A stretch of DNA of 18,525 nt from Chloroflexota bacterium (GTDB taxonomy: Bacteria; Chloroflexota; UBA6077; CF-72): contig JAFAPL010001121.1 of NCBI GenBank assembly GCA_019247135.1, positions 1 to 18,525 on the forward strand, in the 5' to 3' direction. Of this stretch, positions 1-6,556 are shown piece after piece. The notes under the pieces were generated by a model. It did no database searches, was not told where the DNA came from, and saw nothing but the letters and a program-made list of their open reading frames with translations. Numbering within the stretch: position 1 is the stretch's first letter; every line of letters starts with the position of its first letter. The position numbers and the translations under genes are program-made.

Positions 1-69
1 TACGTGCAGTTTCGCGCGTCACGCAGTTGGGTCTACTACGCGGGCGAAGGGTCGGAGCGTGCGTCTTAG
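1..69 (+). CDS. Sugar ABC transporter permease, C-terminal end (partial)
   Basis: Frame 1 is open from the window edge to TAG at 67-69 and encodes 22 residues. The peptide contains QFRASRSWVYY followed by Gly-Glu, resembling the C-terminal tail of MalF-type carbohydrate permeases, where a Q-x-R...W-V-x-Y pattern follows the last membrane helix. The next gene, a MalG-type permease, starts inside it at 59, an 11-bp overlap, which is the usual arrangement for the two subunits of a sugar importer. Only the tail is visible, so the assignment rests on this short motif and on context. Confidence 0.6.
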   Translation, partial: YVQFRASRSWVYYAGEGSERAS

Positions 70-898
70 TTATCTGACTTCGCGATTCGGCCTGCACGCG
101 ATTGCCATCTTGCTGGGTATCGTGCTGATGGTTCCCTTCTACTGGGCAATCATCAGCTCGCTGAAGCAGATGAACGAGGTGCGGGAGATTCCGATCGTCT
201 GGTGGCCGCGGGTAGTTCAGTGGCGGAACTACCTCGACGTGTGGGGAGTGCGGTTCTTTCCCAACTGGGTGCGCAATAGCATCTTCCTCACCCTCGTCGC
301 CACAAGCGGGACCCTCCTGTCGTCGTCGCTCGCGGGCTACGCGTTCGCACGCTTCCGGTTTCCAGGAAAAAACATACTGTTCAGCATCACCCTGGCCACT
401 CTGATGTTGCCGGGCTACGTGCTGCTGATCCCGAACTACATGCTGTTCTGGCAGCTTGGCTGGCTGAATACCTACTTACCGCTGACGGTGCCGTACTGGT
501 TCGGCAGCGCGTTCTTCATCTTCCTGTTCCGCCAGTTCTTCATGACCGTGCCGGTCGAGCTGGACGATGCAGCGCGTATCGATGGCGCCGGCTATCCGCG
601 CATTTTCTGGAGCATCATGCTGCCCCTGAGTGGGCCCGTGTTTGGTGCCGCCGCGATCATCGAGGGCATCAACCAGTGGAACTCATTCCTGAGGCCCCTG
701 ATCATTCTCAACAACCCCGACAATTTTCCCCTGAGCGTCGGGATTCGATACTTCGTGGTCAACCCCGGTGACAACCTGCCCAAGGATCACCTGCTGATGG
801 CCGCGTCGGTGATGATGACGTTGCCGATCATCATCCTGTTTTTCGTGGGCCAGCGCTCGTTCGTCCGCGGCGTCGTGATGTCCGGAATCAAAGGCTAG
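59..898 (+). CDS. Carbohydrate ABC transporter permease, MalG type
   Basis: This 279-residue integral membrane protein is one of the two channel subunits of a sugar (CUT1-type) ABC importer. Hydrophobic helices are visible near residues 12-34, 75-98, 107-130, 140-163, 190-210 and 245-268. The cytoplasmic EAA loop that docks on the ATPase is clear from about residue 166 (ELDDAARIDGAG, followed by LPLSGP). The C-terminus (RGVVMSGIKG) is typical of MalG/AraQ-like subunits. The start is GTG at 59, overlapping the preceding permease, with a GAAGGG stretch about 8 bases upstream. No ATPase or binding-protein gene for this importer lies in the window; these may be upstream or a shared ATPase may serve it. 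The sugar cannot be deduced from sequence. Confidence 0.93.
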   Translation: MRLSYLTSRFGLHAIAILLGIVLMVPFYWAIISSLKQMNEVREIPIVWWPRVVQWRNYLDVWGVRFFPNWVRNSIFLTLVATSGTLLSSSLAGYAFARFRFPGKNILFSITLATLMLPGYVLLIPNYMLFWQLGWLNTYLPLTVPYWFGSAFFIFLFRQFFMTVPVELDDAARIDGAGYPRIFWSIMLPLSGPVFGAAAIIEGINQWNSFLRPLIILNNPDNFPLSVGIRYFVVNPGDNLPKDHLLMAASVMMTLPIIILFFVGQRSFVRGVVMSGIKG

Positions 899-904
899 CT
901 CCGT

Positions 905-2503
905 TTGTCAGGGCGGGTTCTGTACGGAGACGCGGCGCGCGCCGCGTTGCTTCGCGGCATGCACGTCATGACCGCGTTGATGAGGCCGACGATCGGACCA
1001 GTCCCGCGCACCGTCGCGATCGAACGCATCGTCAGCACTCGGCAGCCTCCGGAAATTCTCGACAGCGCCGCCTTGATTGCTCGACGCACGATCCAGCTGC
1101 CCGACCAGTTCCAGGACATGGGCGCAATGATCGTTCGACACCTGGTGTGGCGGGTGTACGACGAGGTCGGTGATGGTGGAGCATCAGCGTCGGTCATCGC
1201 CAGTGGCCTTGCGCACGCGGCGAACGCCTACATCAGCGCTGGTTTTTCCGTCGTCGACGTGCGGCGAGAAATCGAACGCGCATTGCTTGCGGCCGTTTTG
1301 GAACTGCACCGGCTTGCGCGTACGGTCGATTCACCAGCGGAGATCGCGGCGCTCGTGAGTGGAACACTGCGCGACCCCGAGCTCGCCGAGACCATCGGCG
1401 AAGTGATCGATACAGTCGGACCTGACGGTGCAGTGCTGGTCGAAAACGCTCAGGGCGTTACGACCTCGTACGAATACATCGACGGCGTGCGATGGAACGA
1501 GGGCTTCCTGTCCTCGTTTCTTCTTCGACCAGAAGATGGCGCGACGCCGCGGGTCGTCGAGCCACGCATCCTGATCACGGACTATTCGATCGAGCGTGCC
1601 GACGATCTCGTGCCGGCGTTGGAAGCGTGCGTCGCCGCCGGCGAACGCCGCTTGTGCGTGATTGCACCGGATGTCCGCGATTCCGCTGTCGGACTGCTGA
1701 CGGTGAACCGCGAGCGTGGGGTCCTGGACCAGGCGATCGCGCTTCGCGCGCCGTCCATCGGCACTCAGCGGTTGCGAATCCTCGAGGACCTCGCTGTGAT
1801 CACCGGCGGCCGGTGCATCTCGGAAGGTCGTCACGAACGGTTGGCAGACGTCCGACTGGAAGACCTTGGCAAGGCACGCCAGGTGTGGGCGACGCGCGCG
1901 GCGTTTGGGATTCTGGGCGGCGCGGGAACAAAGCCGGCACTGCGTCAGAGGATCGCGGAGGCGCGCGCGGAGCTGAACGACACGGATGTGCGGGATGTCG
2001 GTATTCGCGACAAGATTCGTGAACGGATCGGCAAGCTCGCGGGGACAGCGTGCGTGATCCGCGTCGGCGGATTGACACCGCTCGCGCAAGAAGAGTTGAA
2101 GCTGCGGGTCGAAGCCGCGGTGCGCACGGCGCGTTCGGCGGTTCAAAATGGGGTCGTTCCCGGCGGCGGCGTTGCACTGGTGGCAGCGGCTGCCGCGGTG
2201 ACTCGCTCGCCATCGCCCGGCGCCTGCGCACTCTCACGCGCACTCGAAGCTCCGTTCTGCGCCATCGCGGAAAACGCGGGCTATGAAACCGCTCCGCTGC
2301 TCCACGCGGCGCGGATCAATGCACCGAGGTGCGCGTTCGACGTGCTCCGTGGAGAGTGGGTCGATCCATTCACCAGCGGGATCCTCGATCCCCTCACCGT
2401 CGTCACCACCGCCCTCGAGACCGCGACGAGCGCCGCCGCGAGCGCCATCTCCGCGGAAGTCCTGGTCCATCGCAAGAACCCGCCCCAGGCCGTCGACCCG
2501 TAA
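905..2503 (+). CDS. Divergent GroEL-like chaperonin paralogue (HSP60 family)
   Basis: This 532-residue protein aligns with GroEL over its whole length: an N-terminal equatorial part with TIGP (29-32) and GDG (89-91), an apical domain (about 190-375) including ALEAC and ITGGRCISE, then GVVPGGGVAL (416-425) and GILDP near the end. The nucleotide site is altered. The Thr-Thr-Thr following GroEL Asp87-Gly88 is Gly-Ala-Ser (92-94), and the position of catalytic Asp398 is Ala404, while the GroEL Asp87 equivalent (Asp90) is kept. Aromatic or hydrophobic apical residues for substrate binding are largely retained (FLSSFL). The Gly-Gly-Met tail is absent. The start is TTG at 905, seven bases after the permease stop; the N-terminus then matches GroEL closely, which supports this start. 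No groES is adjacent. It is probably a specialised, slow or inactive-ATPase paralogue rather than the housekeeping chaperonin. Confidence 0.88.
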   Translation: MSGRVLYGDAARAALLRGMHVMTALMRPTIGPVPRTVAIERIVSTRQPPEILDSAALIARRTIQLPDQFQDMGAMIVRHLVWRVYDEVGDGGASASVIASGLAHAANAYISAGFSVVDVRREIERALLAAVLELHRLARTVDSPAEIAALVSGTLRDPELAETIGEVIDTVGPDGAVLVENAQGVTTSYEYIDGVRWNEGFLSSFLLRPEDGATPRVVEPRILITDYSIERADDLVPALEACVAAGERRLCVIAPDVRDSAVGLLTVNRERGVLDQAIALRAPSIGTQRLRILEDLAVITGGRCISEGRHERLADVRLEDLGKARQVWATRAAFGILGGAGTKPALRQRIAEARAELNDTDVRDVGIRDKIRERIGKLAGTACVIRVGGLTPLAQEELKLRVEAAVRTARSAVQNGVVPGGGVALVAAAAAVTRSPSPGACALSRALEAPFCAIAENAGYETAPLLHAARINAPRCAFDVLRGEWVDPFTSGILDPLTVVTTALETATSAAASAISAEVLVHRKNPPQAVDP

Positions 2504-2549
2504 GCGCTCCGGTTGACACCTGGTTGAGCGCGGCGTACCGTGAGCGCTC
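2502..2549 (+). promoter_or_regulatory. Predicted sigma-70-type promoter flanked by palindromes
   Basis: A perfect -35 box TTGACA (2513-2518) is followed after 17 bases by TACCGT (2536-2541), which fits the TAnnnT -10 pattern. The transcript would start near 2548, about 25 bases before the dehydrogenase ATG. Palindromic AGCGCT cores lie on both sides: AAGCGCTC at 2502-2509 and the perfect GAGCGCTC at 2542-2549, 40 bases apart, so a repressor could bind at or around the start site. A strong AGGAGGG Shine-Dalgarno follows at 2559-2565. This promoter would separate the dehydrogenase from the upstream ABC/GroEL-like genes. Confidence 0.5.
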
Positions 2550-2573
2550 TCTGGCTCAGGAGGGAGGGCTCCA

Positions 2574-4697
2574 ATGCGGCTGAGCTTTCGGTTCCTTGGG
2601 CGCGTCGGTGTATGCGCGCTCCTCGTGCTTACCGCGGCAGCGCCAACGGCGGGAGCAGCGCCGGCGCAACAAGGCGTGCCGGCCAGCGACGCCGCCGGCA
2701 ATGAATGGCTGACGTACGGCGGCAACTTCTTCAATCAGCGCTACTCGTCGCTCAATCAGATCAGCACCTCGAACGTCGCTCAGCTGAAAGGCGCGTGGAC
2801 TTACCACACCGGTTCATCCACCGACGCTACGTCCTTCGAATCGTCCCCGGTCGTTTCCGGCGGCATCATGTACGTCACCGGCCCCCAGTCCCAGGTGTAC
2901 GCGCTCGACGCCAAAACCGGATCCGAGCTCTGGAAGTATGTCCCCGACTACGGCAGTACCCAGGTCGCCGGCGTGAGGGGCGCGCCCGCTCTGCCGCTGT
3001 GCTGCGGTCAGGTCAATCGCGGGGTGGCGATCGGTGACGGCCGCGTGTACGTCGCCCAACTCGACGCCAAGCTCACCGCCCTGGACGCAAAGACCGGCGA
3101 CGTCGCGTGGACCGTGCAGGACGATGATCCGCGCGCGGGCTACTCCCAGACAATGGCGCCGCTCTTCTACAACGGTATGGTGGTGGTGGGCATCTCGGGT
3201 GCGGAATACGAGATCCGCGGCCATGTCACCGCGTACGACGCCGCGAGCGGCACTCAGATGTGGCGCTTCTATACGATTCCCGCCCCTGGCGACGTCGGAT
3301 CTGACACGTGGCCTCAAGGCAGCAACATCTGGCAGTACGGCGGTGGATCCATGTGGCAGACGCCCGCTGTCGATCCGGACCTCGGGATGCTCTACATCGC
3401 CGTCGGTAATCCCAGCCCGGACCTCGATGGCACCGTGCGCGCGGGCAACAACCTGTTCACCGAGTCTCTCGTCGCGCTCGATCTCAAGACGGGCCAGTAC
3501 AAATGGCACTTCCAGGAGGTCCATCACGACATCTGGGACTATGACTCCATCAGTCCCAACGTGCTGTTCGACGTCCAGATAAATGGGAAGACGGTCAAGG
3601 GCCTGGGCCAGGCGGGCAAGACCGGCTGGCTGTACCTGCTGGATCGCACGAACGGTCAGCCAATCGTCGGCATCGACGAGAGGGCCGTGCCACAGCTCGG
3701 CTCCCAGAACACCGCGCCGACCCAGCCGTATCCCAGCGGTGACTCGTTCGTTCCGCAGGCGTGCACTGAATCCATCGGCAACTATCCGACCAGCGGCATT
3801 TTCACGCCCTTCCGTGACGATCCCATTCTCATCTGTCCTGGTGCGAACGGAGGCACCGAGTGGTCTCCGTCCTCGTACAGTCCGCAAACGAACCTGATGT
3901 ACGTGTGCGGCATACACCAGCCACAGGTTTGGACCGCCAAGCCAGACAAGATCGAGCAGGGCACACTTCGTCTGGGTAGCGCGTTCGTCACACCGCCAGG
4001 CGGCAAGACGTCGGGCACCTTCACTGCCATGGACGTCCGCACGAACCGCAAAGTGTGGCAGGCGAATCTTGATCAGATGTGCATGGGCGGCTCGCTCGCG
4101 ACTGCTGGCGGTCTGGTGTTCGCAGGCGAAGGCAACGGGAATGTCGACGCCTTCGACGCGAAGAGTGGCGATCGGCTGTGGCAGTTCCAGACGGGCGCGG
4201 GAGCGAATGCGCCACCCATCACCTACTCCGTCGACGGTCAGCAGTACGTCGCGATCGCTTCGGGCGGCAACTTCCAGTTGAATTTCCCGCGCGGGGACAC
4301 GCTCTGGGTCTTCTCGCTGAATGGCGGCATGGGCCCGGTGGAGGCGCCGCAGTTCGCCAATCCCGAGACAGCCATTGGCGCGAGCGTCACATCAGCCAAC
4401 GTGGTCGACTTCGGATACGCACCAGGTAATGATCTCGTGCCACCGGGGACGACCATCACCTGGACGAATACCGGCCAGATCGGTCACACCGTCACCTCGG
4501 ACGACGGCGCGTTCGATTCGGGCAACATGCCGCCGGGCGCGACGTATACCTTTACTTTCGATGAACCAGGTACGTACTGGTACTTCTGCCGACCCCATCC
4601 GTTCATGCGCGGCCGTATCGTCGTTGCGACAGATGCGCCGGAGCCCAGTGGTGCGCCGGCTATACCCGAGCAACCTACGCCCGCACAGGAGGATTAG
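2574..4697 (+). CDS. Secreted PQQ-dependent dehydrogenase fused to an amicyanin-like cupredoxin
   Basis: This 707-residue protein has a Sec signal peptide (about 1-31), a quinoprotein beta-propeller (about 45-585) and a C-terminal blue-copper domain (about 600-688). Propeller features include the adjacent Cys143-Cys144 pair known from PQQ alcohol dehydrogenases, a putative metal-ligand Glu211 (in GAEYEIRG) and Asn279 (VGNPSP), and the putative catalytic Asp322 in HHDIWDYD. The conserved distal segment LATAGGLVFAG...LWQFQTG is also present. The cupredoxin shows His638 and the loop Cys672-x2-His675-x2-Met678 (CRPHPFM), very close to the amicyanin copper loop. Family knowledge predicts oxidation of an alcohol or sugar by PQQ; passing electrons to the fused copper centre is inferred. 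The substrate is unknown. There is no C-terminal membrane anchor. The ATG at 2574 has a strong Shine-Dalgarno (2559-2565). Confidence 0.9.
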   Translation: MRLSFRFLGRVGVCALLVLTAAAPTAGAAPAQQGVPASDAAGNEWLTYGGNFFNQRYSSLNQISTSNVAQLKGAWTYHTGSSTDATSFESSPVVSGGIMYVTGPQSQVYALDAKTGSELWKYVPDYGSTQVAGVRGAPALPLCCGQVNRGVAIGDGRVYVAQLDAKLTALDAKTGDVAWTVQDDDPRAGYSQTMAPLFYNGMVVVGISGAEYEIRGHVTAYDAASGTQMWRFYTIPAPGDVGSDTWPQGSNIWQYGGGSMWQTPAVDPDLGMLYIAVGNPSPDLDGTVRAGNNLFTESLVALDLKTGQYKWHFQEVHHDIWDYDSISPNVLFDVQINGKTVKGLGQAGKTGWLYLLDRTNGQPIVGIDERAVPQLGSQNTAPTQPYPSGDSFVPQACTESIGNYPTSGIFTPFRDDPILICPGANGGTEWSPSSYSPQTNLMYVCGIHQPQVWTAKPDKIEQGTLRLGSAFVTPPGGKTSGTFTAMDVRTNRKVWQANLDQMCMGGSLATAGGLVFAGEGNGNVDAFDAKSGDRLWQFQTGAGANAPPITYSVDGQQYVAIASGGNFQLNFPRGDTLWVFSLNGGMGPVEAPQFANPETAIGASVTSANVVDFGYAPGNDLVPPGTTITWTNTGQIGHTVTSDDGAFDSGNMPPGATYTFTFDEPGTYWYFCRPHPFMRGRIVVATDAPEPSGAPAIPEQPTPAQED

Positions 4698-4708
4698 CTC
4701 CTGTGCGG
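4681..4708 (+). promoter_or_regulatory. Perfect 11-bp RNA hairpin over stop, SD and next start
   Basis: CCGCACAGGAG (4681-4691) and CTCCTGTGCGG (4698-4708) are exact reverse complements around a six-base loop, GATTAG. The loop contains the TAG stop of the dehydrogenase gene (4695-4697). The 5' arm holds the AGGAG Shine-Dalgarno core, and the 3' arm holds the GTG start (4703-4705) of the next gene. Folding would hide the ribosome site until a ribosome finishing the upstream gene opens the stem. No T-tract follows, so a terminator is less likely than translational coupling. Confidence 0.7.
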
Positions 4709-5476
4709 CGTCTTGCGATCGTCGTCGCACTTGCGTGTGCGCTGGTACCAATCGGCGCCTCGGCGCAATCCGACGTCGCCGCGCAGGTCTCTACCGCGGT
4801 CGCGAATGCACTGGGCACCGACACCGCTCGCGTGAGTCTCGATCCCACCGGGGACCTGACGGTGTCGTTTACGATTCGGAATCTCGACAACGACCCCCAG
4901 GCGACACGCGACGGAGCACTGTCTGACACACTGGCAGTGCTCCGCGCGATTTATGGTTCGCCGGGGGCCGATGTGCGCACCGCGACCGTACTGGGAACGT
5001 TTCCGTTTCAAGGCACCAAGTCGCCCGGCGTACGCCCTACGCCAGTGCTGCGCGCGGTGCTCTCAGCCGACCGGGCGCGGAACGTCGATTGGCAGAGCTC
5101 CGCGCCGGCAGAGTTGCCGACGCTCGTCGATACGTGGTGGCTGCAGAGCGCGTTTGCGGACGTCGGCAGCCAGACCGCGAATCCTGACAGCCCCATGGCG
5201 GTAGCGATTGCGCACCTGGACGAGTCGCTCGCGGCGCTCGATACCGGCGAGGTGCGGGTTGGTCGCTCGCAGTTCACTCAGTTCTTCGATGCGTGGGACG
5301 ACGTGAGCGACGCGGTCGGGCAGCGTTTTCCAGCCGAGTACAACAGCATTGACGTGGATCTCGAGCGGGCGGAGGTGGCGCTGCTGCATACCCAGCCCGA
5401 AGATGTCGCGACCGCGCGGAACGCACTGACTGAGCTCCGAGCGACGCTCGCGCAAGTGTCGGCAGACCTGGAGTAG
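4703..5476 (+). CDS. Secreted protein of unknown function with C-terminal helical domain
   Basis: This 257-residue protein starts at GTG 4703, 10 bases after AGGAGG and five bases after the dehydrogenase stop. A signal peptide is clear (MRRLAIVVALACALVPIGAS, with an A-S-A cleavage box at 19-21). Residues 22-130 look like an alpha/beta domain (a VSLDPTGDLTVSFTIRN strand pair). Residues 163-257 are predicted to be helical; the pattern FFDAWDDV...AEYNSIDVDLERAEVALL weakly resembles the extracytoplasmic helical segment of FTR1-family iron permeases. No catalytic motif and no cysteine motif for haem are seen, so it is not an obvious cytochrome. Tight coupling to the dehydrogenase suggests a periplasmic or extracellular partner such as an assembly, metal-handling or electron-transfer factor. 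That role is inference only. Confidence 0.75.
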   Translation: MRRLAIVVALACALVPIGASAQSDVAAQVSTAVANALGTDTARVSLDPTGDLTVSFTIRNLDNDPQATRDGALSDTLAVLRAIYGSPGADVRTATVLGTFPFQGTKSPGVRPTPVLRAVLSADRARNVDWQSSAPAELPTLVDTWWLQSAFADVGSQTANPDSPMAVAIAHLDESLAALDTGEVRVGRSQFTQFFDAWDDVSDAVGQRFPAEYNSIDVDLERAEVALLHTQPEDVATARNALTELRATLAQVSADLE

Positions 5477-5568
5477 CCACGACGCTTCTCGCAACAGCGT
5501 GCAGGCTGCCGCTCGGTCGTCGGTCTGTTCAACGAATAAAGATTGCTGCAGCGCCAGCCCGCGTGGCC

Positions 5569-5626
5569 GTGCGACAGCCCAGTACGCGCCAGTGCAGGGT
5601 GCGATAGCCCTCGTAGACTGAACGAG
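5569..5626 (+). repeat. Direct repeat pair and short inverted repeat upstream of exporter gene
   Basis: GTGCGACAGCCC (5569-5580) recurs as GTGCGATAGCCC (5599-5610), with one mismatch and a start-to-start spacing of 30 bases (about three helical turns). The second copy runs straight into CTCGTAGACTGAACGAG (5610-5626), whose ends CTCGT/ACGAG are complementary. The rest of this gap (5477-5568) shows only a weak ACGCT/AGCGT hairpin (5482-5500). The elements could be operator sites for the exporter gene. Confidence 0.35.
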
Positions 5627-6547
5627 TTGGTCCCGCGTGAATACCTCGTTCTTTTCGTCGCGACACTCGTCTGGGGCTCGGTCCATCCAACCGTCAAATT
5701 CGCCCTCACCGAGCTCACACCCGTTCAGCTCGCGCTCCTTCGCCCATTGTTCGCCTGCGTTGTCCTCAGCCTTCTCGTCCTGGTCACAGGTCGCGCCAAC
5801 CGCATCCAGCGCCAGCTCTGCGCTACGCCGGGTACGCTCCTCACCCTCGGCGTTCTCGGTTTCGCCGCCTCCGGCGGTCTCACGTCGATCGCATTGAGCC
5901 TTCTGCCGGCCGGGGTTACCAGCCTGATGACCAATTCCAGCCCGTTGATGGTCGTGGTCGCTGGGTTGCTGATCTTTCACCAGCGCATCGGCTGGATGGA
6001 AACCGCCGGTGCCGTCGTCGGCTTTCTCGGCGTGGCGCTGCTCAGCCTGAGTGACCTGCAAATGACAGGTGATCCCGGTCCGACGTTGCTCGGCAGCATG
6101 CTCGCTCTCGGTTCCGCCGCGTGTTGGGCGGCCTATACGGGCATCGCCCGTCGGCTCGCACGTGCCGATCCTCTGGTGACAACAGCCATTACCAGCGCAA
6201 TCGGCACGCTCGCCATCGCCGTCGTCGCCGTACCAACACAGGACTGGTCGCTGGTCACGCATGCTTCCACTCCGGTGATCGCAGCCACGGTGTGGGCTGG
6301 CGCAATGGCGACCGGGTGCACGTATGCCGCTTGGAGCTACGCGTTGCGCCGTCTGCCCGCCGTCGCGGTCGCGCCTTTCGGGTACCTCATACCGGTGTCT
6401 GCGCTCACCATCTCGCATTTCTGGCTCGGCGAATCATTGACGCCGGCCGTGCTCGCCGGGGCAGCATGTGTGCTGGCCGGTGTCGGCCTGACACAGTTCG
6501 GCCAGATCCGTCTCCTCCTCCGCGCGGAGTCACCGTCGCGCGCGTGA
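5627..6547 (+). CDS. EamA/DMT-family permease
   Basis: This hydrophobic protein of about 306 residues has roughly ten predicted membrane helices in two repeated halves, as in drug/metabolite transporters of the EamA family. Recognisable signatures are LFVATLVWGSVHPTVKFAL at the first helix, LLPAGVTSLMTNSSPL in the first half and, in the second half, YALRRLPAVAVAPFGYLIPV followed by GESLTPAVLAGAACVLAGV. The frame is open back to a TTG at 5543, but EamA proteins normally start just before helix 1, so TTG 5627 is preferred; neither has a convincing Shine-Dalgarno. Such permeases export metabolites or amino acids; the substrate is not predictable. It ends ten bases before the next gene, suggesting co-transcription. 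Confidence 0.85.
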   Translation: MVPREYLVLFVATLVWGSVHPTVKFALTELTPVQLALLRPLFACVVLSLLVLVTGRANRIQRQLCATPGTLLTLGVLGFAASGGLTSIALSLLPAGVTSLMTNSSPLMVVVAGLLIFHQRIGWMETAGAVVGFLGVALLSLSDLQMTGDPGPTLLGSMLALGSAACWAAYTGIARRLARADPLVTTAITSAIGTLAIAVVAVPTQDWSLVTHASTPVIAATVWAGAMATGCTYAAWSYALRRLPAVAVAPFGYLIPVSALTISHFWLGESLTPAVLAGAACVLAGVGLTQFGQIRLLLRAESPSRA

Positions 6548-6556
6548 TGAGCAGCT

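Noticed and set aside
2814..3917. 367-codon minus-strand frame
   Set aside because: It lies entirely antisense to the PQQ propeller, whose motifs are unmistakable.
5543..5626. Upstream TTG start for the EamA permease
   Set aside because: The extra 28 residues are hydrophilic, contain the direct repeats and do not fit the family's N-terminus; not strictly excluded.
5063..6418. 451-codon open frame on the minus strand across the EamA gene
   Set aside because: It is antisense to clear signal-peptide and membrane-protein genes, has a charged low-complexity composition with no family pattern, and is explained by GC-rich codon bias.
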